A stretch of 64,000 bases of DNA from Zygaena filipendulae (lineage: Eukaryota; Arthropoda; Insecta; Lepidoptera; Zygaenidae): positions 5,163,501-5,227,500 of the forward strand of contig OU015675.1 in the NCBI GenBank assembly GCA_907165275.2. Reading direction: 5' to 3'. Below are positions 11,244 through 22,059 of this stretch, piece by piece. Position 1 is the stretch's first letter. Each line of letters begins with the position of its first letter. Under the pieces are notes generated by a model. The model ran no database searches and was not told the DNA's origin. It saw only the letters and a program-made list of their open reading frames with translations. The translations under genes were made by a program, and so were the position numbers.

Positions 11244-11465
11244 TCTTCCTACTAATATATATTATAAATGCAAAAATGTGAAAGTGTGGATGCTTTGATT
11301 TTTGGATGTTTAATACTCAATCACGCAAAAACGGCTGAACGGATTTGGATGAAATTTGGCATGCACGTTGTCAAAGGTACAGAGAAGGACATAGGGTACT
11401 TTTTATTCCAGAATTCCCGCGGGAACTCCGAAATAACCGCGGGTGAAACCGCGGGGCATAGCTAG
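11244..11465 (+). mobile_element. Helitron-like element, full ends
   Basis: Starts TCTTCCTACTAATATATATT, carries AAACGGCTGAACGGATTTGG and GGAATTCCCGCGGGAACTCC-type blocks, and ends in the perfect CCGCGGGTGAAACCGCGG hairpin, then GGCATAGCTAG. The reading frame at 11268-11465 is the repeat itself. Confidence 0.8.
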
Positions 11466-11469
11466 TCAT

Positions 11470-12600
11470 ACATAATTGAATAACGAAATTAGTGAGGGAT
11501 CAAAAAACAAGAAATAAAAATACTTTTCTCTCATGTGTTAGACTTTCATCTCGCTGGCGAGAAAATGCGAAGAAGATGTATGATGTAATAAAAGCAATTG
11601 TGCCAATTCGCAGTGTTCTATGTTTAAAACAGTTATTTCCATAGCCTTGCCTTGCTTCCTGGTTTCACGCAATATTCATGGAATGAGCAAAAATGAAACT
11701 GGTTTAAAATTAACAAAGGTTTTGAAATTTTGAAAGGTTTTGAATTAACAAACCTTTTGAGGCTAGTGAGGTGAAAAAGAAAAATTGGATTTTTAAATAA
11801 AGAATAGTATATTTCATTACAAGTGCGGAAAGGCTGTCTGTCCGCACGTGTACTGAACAACTATTTTTAATACAGTTGCGAAAAAAATGAAGAAATTTAG
11901 TAAAATAATAAAAACACAAACTCAACTAAGTTCCAACTGTGATCAAGAGATGGCGCTAGTCGTATTAGTAATACGAAACCTACGTTGCGCAATACAAAAA
12001 GTGTGTCAAAGTCGTTTCGCCATTTTTGAAAGTTGGGAAAGAGAACGCACCAGTTCGGAAAAGGTAAAGAAAAAGCTCGAGTATGTAATAGCCCACTTCC
12101 CGAACGCTATACGTCCCTGCAATATGCCACTTTTTGAGCAACTGTATTAAAAAAGGATTTAATTTGAAAATTTGTATTATGATTTTGTTTTTGATTTATT
12201 TATCTATTAAAAATACATTGAAACTACTTTGGCACTCGTCCCGTTTTATTCGTTTTCCGTCAAGAGCTTGAAGGAAGATTTTGAGGAATAAAACACTATA
12301 TATCTAGAAAGTTTTTTGATTATGCGTATACCTAATAACATTGTTTAAATTCCAACAAAATGTTAAATACTGGGTGTCCCGTAAATCGACGTCAAACCAG
12401 AAGCAGGTGGTAGGCCAGGTCATAACAGCTGTTAACAGAAAAATATAAAAATCTTTGTTTTGCCCGGGGAGCCGCGGCTCAGCATGGTCTCGACTCATTG
12501 TAGACCACGGAGCAAGAAATGCACTCCCGACTCACTGGGATGTATTCAAAGTGACGATCGAGAATACTGAGCTTTAAACTATCAGACCTCTGGTCTTGGG
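11470..12600. other. Non-coding stretch with one short open frame
   Basis: A plus-strand open frame at 11887-12150 (87 codons, lysine and arginine rich) has no recognisable domain and no repeat signature. It could be chance. A minus-strand frame at 12304-12498 starts just inside the LTR-like block at 12610 and may be leader or gag-like sequence. Confidence 0.35.
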
Positions 12601-12609
12601 AGGGAGTAC

Positions 12610-12803
12610 TGTGGCGACAACTACGCCACAAGTCACGAACTACAACGAAGCGACGAATACTGACTATATGAATGTCCTGAATCGCGCTTACGAAGTTCTC
12701 ACACTGCGCTGCATATATACGACCTCCGACGATCTACAGTCGTAGCGGCGGCGGTTCCCTGGGCACTAGTATAGTATTATATTATCTGTGCCTGGGCATA
12801 ACA
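12610..12803 (-). mobile_element. Candidate solo LTR or LTR remnant
   Basis: Read on the minus strand, this GC-rich block starts TGTTATGCCCAGGCACAG and ends GTTGTCGCCACA, the TG...CA form of an LTR. It contains a TATATATGCAGCG core-promoter-like motif. A purine-rich CGGGCGAGG directly precedes the TG and could be a polypurine tract. No second LTR, primer-binding site or clean duplication was found, so other mobile-element origins are possible. Confidence 0.35.
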
Positions 12804-12894
12804 CCTCGCCCGGCGGGAAGCTTTCCCTTTGTTGGCGGTCGAGCCATATCACCCATCCTGCTCCCACTACAGTAATTATGAAAGAAATTTGAAG

Positions 12895-13066
12895 TTCGTA
12901 CGGGAATTCCGAAACTCGATCGGGTGAATCTCCGAAACAGTTAGACCAAATTTTGACGGAACTTTCACAGCTAATTTGCAGATGTTAGAAGAAGTAAATT
13001 AGGCTAGTTTGGAGTTCCTGCGGGGATTCTGTAGCTTACGCGGTTAAAACTGCGGGGCACAGCTAG
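12895..13066 (+). mobile_element. Helitron-like element, chimeric body
   Basis: ACGGGAATTCCGAAACTCGA and CGGGTGAATCTCCGAAACAG are followed by a second module ending in GGTTAAAACTGCGGGGCACA and GCTAG. The same body is seen at 24900-25067. Confidence 0.65.
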
Positions 13067-13069
13067 TAA

Positions 13070-15390
13070 AGTATAAAACGAAAAAGTTACCTACCATTTA
13101 TTTTATAAATTATACAAGAAAGAAAGAAACGTTTCGTCGAAACCTGAATGTCTCGAGTGATCATAAATTGTCTACGAATCTTCTCGAACCTTCATCTCCG
13201 CAAGGTTTTACATAATGATATTTTGCGTTAAGTGTCAAGCGAAAACAAATTATAAAGAGGCACCTTCGCAAGACAGATGGCGTTTGTTTTTTTTTTCATA
13301 TTAGCCTGTTTTTCCAGAAGTTTTCCTCGGTGCGTGGCGAATAATGAATAAACTATGAGGGGTAAAGGATGGAAAAAAACGCCTCCCAACCGAATTCCAG
13401 CCAGTAAACGTCGATTGAATTTGCAGTTTATCCAGTTCAGTTTTCCTGTTTTGCTCACGTTGTTTGTGGGAACTGCGACAAAGTTTTTATCATTGTTATG
13501 TATGTGTTGTTATTTATGTTTTCATATATAACGCAAAAAAAGGTAAGAATTGATGGAGGTTTTAGCCGTCAAACTCTAAACCATAAACTAATTTTAATTC
13601 AGTTTGCATTGAAGATTAGAATCATCCACATCGATAGATATAAATTAAAAAGTAGTTTTTCCTTTCCATGATTTAACCATGGTTTAGATTACTATCTGAA
13701 GTTAACATATTCAGATTTCCGTAACTGTAGCTTCAAAACTAACGTTATTTCGTTCTTCAACCTCCAATTTCACCCTCTTAAGGTTCGAACTTTGTGGTGA
13801 GTACTTGCATATCGGAAAGTAAAATTTTACTTTTCTATGTTCACGGTGTAAATCTAACCTAACCAAGCACGTCGCTTGCAAATAATACCAATACAGCGGC
13901 ATTGGTAAACTAACGGTTCTTACGATTTCACAGTGACATATATTATCACTGTGAGAACTGGAGCCAGCATTAGTGATATTAACCTCTAACCGCTAGTTTT
14001 CTGTCAATGTCAGAGAAAGGTCGACACCCACTCTCGGTGACTGATCGACCCGTAGCCCGTACCCAGCCGGCCGTCCGGCGAATACTACCTATCTGATACA
14101 GGGCCGCGATATGTATTCAAGAAGTATTCAGGTAACCTTTTTATTGGTTCCTCTAAGTTGACTTTGATCTTGACGATTACCTTTGCGCAAAACCTGCAAT
14201 TTCGATGGAAATCTACATTATATTTCCATCGAAACTTCTAACTTGTTTTGGTTCTAGAATGATAGATTTGTAACAACTATTGATGTGAAAGAGTGAGGAG
14301 TTGCCAGGTGAAATTTATTACGAAGAACCTGTGTCATAGATAGTAATTCATCATATTTTTATCGACTACGCATCTCTTTTGTAACGTACAGGGGCCGTTT
14401 AAAGGCATCATTTTGATAGATGATGTCTCAACATATCCGCAATACCTACAGTCTACACCAATACAATATTCTATACCTAGGCAAAGTTTCATACGACAGC
14501 TAACATCAAAACATTGATCAATACAATGATAGGTAGATAATTATAAAATTTATGTCGTTTTTTTGTTGAACGATTTTTACCCATACGTAAATAATAACGA
14601 AAGAAAGAAAAGGAAAAGGATAGGAAAATATTTATTCAGAAAATTAGAAGTAATAGGTACAACACGCAGGCTAATAATAAACTTTTAACTTCGTTTGTCT
14701 GTTCGTTACAGTCAAACATCAAAGTACCAATTTTAAGTATAAAAAGTTTATGATTGACTTTTAAAGTATTAAGGAAAAAAACATTGTTATTTTTAAACAA
14801 CGCATTAACTTGGTCTCCAATAGTCTTTTTATTTAGGGACAAAAAAGTTTATTTGAACGTCGCGTTGTATGAAATATTTTTTGAACCTTTTTAATACTTT
14901 GAGAACCTAAAAACGGCTAGTCGTAAGGCGACTATTACAGAAGACATTAATATCTCCCCGGAATTGCTATTGAATGCAAAAAGCCTCTAATAAAAGTCAT
15001 AATTTAGACCCATTCACAAATTGGAAAATTAAAACCAGATTGCGTACTTCTAAATTTCCAATATCGTGCAATAACATCGGGCCAGATATCGTAGTTATTG
15101 AACATTCGTTACATCTGGGCACCGGTTGGAAAATTTTATTTATGACTGACATTTTCCCCATTTCGCTATGCTATTTTGTACGTTAGCTGTGAGTTTTGAT
15201 GACCAGCGTTTTCCATTGTGGCGTCACCCGTATTTCTCTCAACGTGATGTTCAACATGTCTTTAATTCCATTACAAGCTTCCCCCGGTAGATTAATCCGC
15301 GTATCATCCTTTTGATCTTAGGAGGGGTAATCTTGACTTACAAAAATTACTGAAATACGATAGATACGACCAGACTTCAAAACCTACCGT
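13070..15390. other. Non-coding stretch, no gene seen
   Basis: AT-rich sequence with several short frames (13228-13458 minus, 13711-13902 minus, 14636-14842 minus, 14974-15186 plus), none with a recognisable domain or matching splice sites. A GC-rich spot at 14030-14110 is unexplained. Confidence 0.45.
14200..14234. repeat. 13-bp perfect hairpin
   Basis: TTTCGATGGAAAT (14200-14212) pairs exactly with ATTTCCATCGAAA (14222-14234) across a 9-nt loop. No T-run follows that would suggest a terminator, and no gene is close. Confidence 0.7.
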
Positions 15391-15398
15391 TTTCTATA

Positions 15399-15590
15399 CT
15401 AATATTATAAAGAGAAAATATTTGTTTTTTATATGTTGTTTGTGAACTCAAACTACCAAAGCGATTTTGGAAATTCTTTCACTTATATACGCAGCTACAT
15501 TTCCGAGTAACATAGGGTACTTTTTATCCCAGAATTCCTACGGTAACTTAGAAATTAATGCGGGTGAAACTGTGGGATCGACTTGTGTAC
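15399..15590 (+). mobile_element. Helitron-like element, partial
   Basis: The head ACTAATATTATAAAGAGAAA differs after the first 15 bases from the main family. The 3' half (ACATAGGGTACTTTTTATCC, CAGAATTCC, GCGGGTGAAACTGTGGG) is the usual one. Confidence 0.65.
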
Positions 15591-15957
15591 CTATATAATA
15601 CTATGAACTTTTGCTTGCCCTTTTCACTCACTTAAGAATTGAAATTTTGAATGCGATTTCTTAGCGTTTTCCTGAACTAAAAAAACCACCCTCGTGCTGA
15701 GTTTTATGTTTCTAGATCCATCCGATTGGACTGTACATTGATGAGTCAGTAATGTCAGTCATTCAAGACGATTTTATTCGTATAGTTGAGGAAATAACAT
15801 TAGATACTTTACGTATGTAGGTTAAATGATAACATTAACATAAGTAGGATTTTTTTTACAAATCATCTGAATATTGGCAATTGGTATACCCATAATACTT
15901 ATTTTTTTCTTCATTTTATAATAATAGTAAGCGTTATGTAAACTGGTGTACTTAATT

Positions 15958-16010
15958 CCCAATGGAAACCTGAAATTCACTCCGCACCGAAACCGCAGGA
16001 AACAGCTAAT
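15958..16010 (+). mobile_element. Helitron-like 3' end fragment
   Basis: CCTGAAATTCACTCCGCACC then GAAACCGCAGGAAACAGCTA is a worn terminal module. Confidence 0.5.
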
Positions 16011-16287
16011 CATATTATAATATACCTATTACCTAAGGTATGGAATATTCTATACCTATCATTGTCTATTATCACTGTAAACATAATTTTAATATCATCA
16101 AAATATGTTGGTATGTCTAAGGAATTCCCGTACATCCCTTTTGCGCACGAAGTCTTTAAGCACACAAATACCTTATTAAAATTCTTCAATAGATCAAACA
16201 CCAGTTTATGTCTAAACATATTGACATTACTGCTAAAATATCCTGTTTAACATCAGCACAATATTGTATTATGCTGTACTTACTTTT

Positions 16288-16705
16288 TCCAGCCAACCAT
16301 TAATATTACAAATGCGAATGTGACATTGTTTGTTCGTTATATATGCTATCACGATTTAACTACATAAGTGATCATTAGAAAATTTTGCATACACGTTGTC
16401 AGGGGTGTAGAAAAGCACTTACCGCCGCACTCAGAGTCGACTTTAATGATTACTTAGTTAAGTGTAGATTTTTAAAACAAAACTGCCGCAATCAGACAAG
16501 TTTAATAAATTAATGTTAATTGACCTTTAACTAATTAAGTTACATCTCATTAAATGCCAATTAACATTAATTTACTGAACGACTCTGATTGCGGCAGTTT
16601 TGTTTCAAAAATCTATACTTAACTAAGTAATCATTAAAGTCGACTCTGAGTGCGGCCGTTAGAGCAATAATTATTATGCCCGAATTCCCACGGGAACCTC
16701 TTGCT
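16288..16705 (+). mobile_element. Helitron-like element split by the 237-bp MITE
   Basis: The head TTAATATTACAAATGCGAAT and body TTTTGCATACACGTTGTCAG-type stretch run to 16421, are interrupted by the foldback MITE, and resume as ATGCCCGAATTCCCACGGGA. The 3' hairpin and CTAG end are missing. Confidence 0.75.
16422..16658 (+). mobile_element. 237-bp foldback MITE, copy 2 (nested)
   Basis: Same ends and length as copy 1. TTA on both sides (16419-16421 and 16659-16661) is the target-site duplication. It lies inside a Helitron-like copy, so it is the younger insertion. Confidence 0.9.
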
Positions 16706-16991
16706 TTTTTTTAAGTCAGTGAAAAATATTTATACACACATTCGATAAGTCGGAATACAAAGGAAAGAGGCGTTGAATTGAAAACCTGCGCACTTAATTT
16801 TTTCTATATATGTTAACTACGCTATAAAATATTGTTTAATTGTTTTAGGACATATACTAAATACACTATTTCAATACATACCTCGTTAAATCCAGTATAA
16901 AAGTTTTCCAGTAGTTTGTACGCACATAACCTTGGCATCTTATAATATAACATGATTTGTTTTTCTTTTAAGTATCGTTAGCTAGAGAAAC

Positions 16992-17226
16992 CTCAGACGA
17001 AATAAAAACTAAAGACGGAACATCTCGAACAACGAAGTGAAGCCGGTTGCGTATGCATGTGGTGCTTAGGAAAGTGTATGGATTTGCAAAGTTTACTTAG
17101 GATTTATGGTGTCTTTTTCTTGTAAGTGTGTGCGTGTTTCTGTATACGTACACGGCGATGGTGTCTTTTTCCTGGCTTCACTTGTTTGTTCTACGCGTTC
17201 CGTCTTTAGTTTTTATTTGGTCTGAG
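16992..17226. mobile_element. 235-bp MITE with 8-bp target duplication
   Basis: Inverted ends of about 50 bp: CTCAGACGAAATAAAAACTA and AGACGGAAC on the left pair with GTTCCGTCTTTAG and TTTTTATTTGGTCTGAG on the right. AGAGAAAC flanks both sides (16984-16991, 17227-17234), an exact 8-bp duplication. Eight-bp duplications are typical of hAT and P superfamilies; the TIR itself was not recognised. Non-coding. Confidence 0.85.
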
Positions 17227-17588
17227 AGAGAAACAAACTGACAAAACAACGGAAAGCAGCCAGCAGATAAGAACCAATCTAAAAATTAACGACTCAGCAA
17301 TCCCTTAAGTTGTGTTCGACGCCGTTATCTGCCCTTTTAAGTTCGTATCTCAGCCGTTTTGTGCGTCACTCATAATGATGGATCACTGTGGATGGGATAG
17401 ATAAGATCACGGATACCAAGCAATCTCTAAAGTGCTCTTGACGTTGTATATGCCGCAGTTGAACTATATAATTCTTCCGTTTAAAAACGACCGGATTTTT
17501 TTAAATCCAGAAAATAGAAATGCCGCCATACAATACAGAAAATTCCGCCATTTTGTACTCCAATGTCATTGTTATACATATATTACAC

Positions 17589-17623
17589 CTCAGAAGAATA
17601 ACTGCTTTAGTTATTCTTCTGAG
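17589..17623. repeat. 15-bp perfect hairpin
   Basis: CTCAGAAGAATAACT (17589-17603) pairs exactly with AGTTATTCTTCTGAG (17609-17623) across the loop GCTTT. Its origin is unknown. Confidence 0.8.
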
Positions 17624-17639
17624 TATTACACATAGAGCA

Positions 17640-20110
17640 ATAATTTAATTTAAAATCTTTATTTTCAAGAGACATTGGCACGTGATCTCTAAGGTAGTCC
17701 ACCCCACTTTCAGTGCTATGACTTTGCGAGTGCTGAATGCTGTTCTATGCTTAGTAATTAGTATACATATAACTAGGTGGTGCTAGGTTTGAAAATTATG
17801 ATGAACACTTCGCTAATCCGGTTGTCTCATTTATATAAAAAAGTTAATTTGTGACTGTAAGCCTCAATATTATATTTAAATCAATTTATTTTATTTTTTG
17901 TTATTATTTTTAGGTACCTAAAAAGAATTTTAATATTTAATTTCGACAAGGTTTTTTGTCTATACAAACATAGGTAATAAAGACAAAATATTCGTTTTTT
18001 GTATGTTTGTTTGCTTGTAAGGCACAAACTCAAAAACTAGTGAATCGAATCCAAAATTCTTTCACTTATAGGAAGTCCGTATCCGATGGAAACATGAATA
18101 AATTGTAAAGTTGGTTGAAAAAAAAAAGTTTTCACGGAAACGCAAACACCTAATTTACTGAATAAACACGGTTCCATTTGCGAGTGGGATGTTTCACGTA
18201 GGCCGGCGTGTACTGTGTGCCTGTACCACACAGCTCACAAACTGATTGCACCGAGCCACTGTGATCGGCAAAGGGCTGTATTTGTGCATCTGTAGCTATG
18301 TGTGCCTCCAACTTGTGTGCACGTCGCCAATGGGATACGTTAGTTTAGCCATTTGCAGTTCCGATAATTTGTGTGTGTTTTTTAAAATATTTTTATTAAT
18401 TCACCAAACTGACAACAAACACAAGATTGCAACTTCATATTAGTTGAAGAAGTTGAAAGATAAAAATAGAAACAAAACGAACACAAAAACCCAGAGTAAG
18501 TAATAAAAATGAATAGGATCCCGAACCTTACTAGCGCACGTCCCTTATACCCAGTTACGGAAGGAGGATGGCATTGTTTGAAGGAGTACAGCTTTATAAT
18601 AACTTTTCATAGTATAAATACATTTAGTAGTTTAAGTTCAAGGAGCACATAAATAGGCATGATTTCTAGCACCGCAGAGGCTTTGTAAACGTTGTATACC
18701 ATACTGGCTTTTGTTCGTGACTTCATCTGCGCGTTCTAATAGGATTTTTAACTGGTTTTTTTACGTTACTAATTTTGTAATAACATATAGATCATCATGT
18801 TCAAATGTTTGTATACGTAAATTATGAACAGGAAATTGCGTTGTCCTATACAAACTTTGCCCCCCCCCCCCCTTTTCATCCGTTAGGGTTAGAATTTCTT
18901 AAAATCCTTTCTTATCGGATGCCCACGTCATACAAAGACCACAGCCTAAAAGTTTCAGTTCTCCATACGATCAGAGATTATTGAAACGCCACGGATTATT
19001 GTTGGAGTTCACTTTTAATTTATTAAATCGTTATCAAACAGCTATAATAAGTCTAATGGGAGTAGGTATACATTTTTTACATATTATCTATATTTAAACG
19101 GTTTATGTAGCACTGTCAAGTTGTTACAATGTTTGTAAATTGGTAAATAAATAAATAAATAAATTTATAGCAGAAAAAAATTATGCAATGCATTAGTAGT
19201 TTTTCAAAACATATTTTATTCTACTGTAACAAACAATTTTATAAAATTCGAAGTACCTATAAGATATAAAAACAGAAATGAATAAAATAAAATTTACGTG
19301 AACCCAGAGGTCATTGTTAATATTTCCTTAATAATTCAAGAATAATAAAGCAACTCTTAATTGTCTGGGGATTCGGAACCTTTTTCTTAATTAGTCAATG
19401 AACAAGTCCTACAAAACTACCTACCCATAGCACGTTAGCGCATTACTACTAAAAGTAGATTGAACGGTGTACCTAAATCTTCTTTCCAGAAAATTTTATA
19501 GCTGAAACCTAGCGTCTTCCGCTACAAAAAATTATATCTTTCAAGATATCTCATTCTACTATCGATTTTATGTGGACCTTTCATTAAAAAAAATACTGTT
19601 CCTGAGGTAGGTAGGTATAGGAAATTGATCAGACAAAAGCTGCGATACCTTACATTAAACGAGCAAAACGAAAAGAAAAAGAATAACAAAGAGTTAAAAA
19701 GTTTTACGTAGGTAAATTCGATGAAGAGTTGATCTATTGTCATGATGGGTGATTTCCATTCGAGAACTCTTCGTAGGTACTAAAGAGAACGGTTTGGGTT
19801 AATTAGTCGGTATGCTACGACTTCCATTAATTTATTAACTTCCCACTTTACTTTTCTGACTTGTTATTTTTTTACTCTTGTAATGAAATCACTGAACTAA
19901 AAATTATGTCGGACAATCAACATGTAGCTTTTGCGTCTGATTTTAGCTCTATTTAATTATTTTTTAAATTTATACATAATATAATTTGTGTTGTAAGTAA
20001 AGTTACTGCTACGCTACTATATTGATCAGGGTAAATAAAGTATTTATGTAGTGAACGGTGTAATGAATCCTGGGTCTGAGCGTTTGGTATATATATCCTA
20101 TGTAATCTTC
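17640..20110. other. Non-coding stretch, no gene seen
   Basis: AT-rich sequence with a 13-C run at 18860-18872 and an (AAAT)n tract at about 19142-19162 that may mark a retroelement tail. Frames at 18037-18231, 18246-18443 and 19522-19743 show no recognisable domain. Confidence 0.45.
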
Positions 20111-20118
20111 TTATCTTA

Positions 20119-20413
20119 TCTTAATATATATAAATCACGTGTCACCTTGTTTGTCCGCGATGGACTCCGAAACTACTGAACGGATTTTGATAAAATTTTG
20201 TAACCATTTATAATATGGTCCAACTTAAAAGATAGTTTTTATAGTTACTATCCCAGAATTCCAGCGGGAACTCCGGACCTAATGCGGTGAACAGCTAATC
20301 ACCGTAAATAGTACGTAGTATATTTACTCTGAGCCGTAAACTACTGTCGGGGTACAAAGAAGGACATACAGTACTCCGAAATTACCGCGGATGAAATCGC
20401 GGGGGACAGCTAG
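20119..20413 (+). mobile_element. Helitron-like element, ATATATAAATCACGTG head
   Basis: Starts TCTTAATATATATAAATCACG, then GTGTCACCTTGTTTGTCCGC and GATGGACTCCGAAACTACTG. It ends GAAATCGCGGGGGACAGCTAG, the same tail as the main family but with an unrelated head. An earlier CAGCTAATC at about 20290 shows it holds two 3' modules. Confidence 0.75.
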
Positions 20414-20451
20414 TATGTTTGTAAAAAATAAATAGTACACAGTATCGTACT

Positions 20452-20740
20452 AACTGTGGCCCGCAGTTTTACCCGCGTGAATTCCCGCAGGAACTATTTT
20501 TTTTTTTTTAAATAATAGTAGCCTAAGTTACTCCTTATAATGTCAGCTATCTGCCAATGAAAGTCCCTTTAAAATCGGCCCAGCTGTTTCAGTACAAACA
20601 GACAGACAGAGAGAGAAATATTTTAAAATGTGATTTTTTTTATGTAAGTACCGTATTTTCATATGCATTTAGTGAAAATTTGTCAATTTGGAATTACAAA
20701 CAGACACTTCAATTTTATTAATATGTATACACTATTTTAT
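20452..20740 (-). mobile_element. Helitron-like element, third head type
   Basis: The minus-strand tail (CCCGCAGTTTTACCCGCGTG) is followed by AGCCTAAGTTACTCCTTATA, AAAATCGGCCCAGCTGTTTC and CAGACAGACAGAGAG. The copy at 34806-35105 shares this whole order. Confidence 0.65.
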
Positions 20741-20986
20741 TTTTATTTTTATTTTTATTTTATTTTATTAAGAAATCAAACAGTGATACAGATGAGTATA
20801 AATATAAAACATAGAAATTCACAGCAGTAAGACCAATTACAGATTTCTTCGTAAATATTATTATAAGTATTGAAACGGTAAGGAAGGTAGTTGAAAAGAT
20901 ATTATGTACATATGAGTTTAACATTATTACATTGAAGGTTATAGAAAAATAAGTTACTAATGCTAGTATAAAACTTATACTTATAT

Positions 20987-21032
20987 TATAATTTGTACAT
21001 CTATACTTACAACTATAGATGTACAAATTATA
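20987..21032. repeat. 19-bp perfect hairpin
   Basis: ATAATTTGTACATCTATA with one more flanking T pairs exactly with TATAGATGTACAAATTAT plus A, across an 8-nt loop at 21006-21013. It lies beside an (AAAAT)n tract at 20737-20765 that looks like a minus-strand retroelement tail. Confidence 0.75.
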
Positions 21033-21716
21033 TCAGTTGTCTTGTAACCCTATTACAGGTTCTGCTTAGTTTGAGACCAGTTGGCGGTGTGTTCAAGCCT
21101 AATTATATATTATTTTGATTAAGAAAATACTTCGGTAGATTTTATGATATTCGTTCATTGTTTTCCTTTACTTTAGTTTATTTTTGACGCAGTCGAGGCT
21201 AAGAGAGGTAAAATAAAAGTAACTATTTCTTAAGCTTTTCGTAATCCTTTCTCAGTTTTGCAAATTCAGAGTTTTCGTATTGCACAATACGTTCATTGTT
21301 GGATTAGTAAAGTTAGCAAAAATATTCAAAAATACAATTTGTTTAACTATTTATTGATGCAATTAAAGAATAAAGTTAAAAATAAATTGTAGTAGGTAAA
21401 CCTTTTTGGTGATATGAGTGTAAGATTAGAATAGTAGTTTATTAAGAATATCTGGGCAACCGAGCTTCACTCGTAGCGCCATCTGTTGTTAAGCAGAAAA
21501 GCAGTACCAAACACTCATTTTTCACTGTCTGAAAACACGGACAAAACGACGTTTTCTAAAAATGAAACCTATAGCTAGATCGGTTAATCGCCTTCGAAAC
21601 CCCCTGCATACTTAATTTCATGAAAATTAGTGGAGCCGTTTCCGAGATTCAGATTATAATATATATATTCATGACTTGCTCGTTTAAAGGTAGTAGATAG
21701 ATAGATTTATTATTTA

Positions 21717-21912
21717 CTAGCTGTGCCCCGCGGTTTCACCCGCGTGAGTTTCGGAATTCCCTCAGGAACTCCCTTTAGGGGGGTTTAAAATAGATGTTGT
21801 CCGATTCTCAGACATACTGAATATGCATACAAAATTTCATAAAAATCGGTCAAGCCGTTTCGGAGGAGTATGGGAACGAACATTGTGACACGAGAATTTT
21901 ATATATTATATT
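21717..21912 (-). mobile_element. Helitron-like element
   Basis: CTAGCTGTGCCCCGCGGTTT and CACCCGCGTGAGTTTCGG give an intact terminal hairpin. The body has AAATTTCATAAAAATCGGTC and AAGCCGTTTCGGAGGAGTAT. This is a fourth body type with the same tail. Confidence 0.75.
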
Positions 21913-22035
21913 TATTTATTTATTAGAGTCAACAGCATTTTACAAAACAATTTCATAAGACTTAGAAGTGATACAATAGTGAAGCCATTAATTGACTGCT
22001 ATGTAATTTATAATAATGATTTTTTATACCATATT

Positions 22036-22055
22036 GTCAGAGCACATGCTCTGAC
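22036..22055. repeat. Perfect 9-bp inverted repeat GTCAGAGCA
   Basis: GTCAGAGCACATGCTCTGAC is a perfect inverted repeat around a central CA. It could be a protein-binding palindrome, but nothing around it supports a role. Confidence 0.6.
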
Positions 22056-22059
22056 CTCT

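Noticed and set aside
20760..21026. 88-codon hydrophobic minus-strand frame as a membrane protein
   Set aside because: It is AT-rich sequence next to an (AAAAT)n tail and a 19-bp hairpin; the hydrophobicity reflects T-rich codons.
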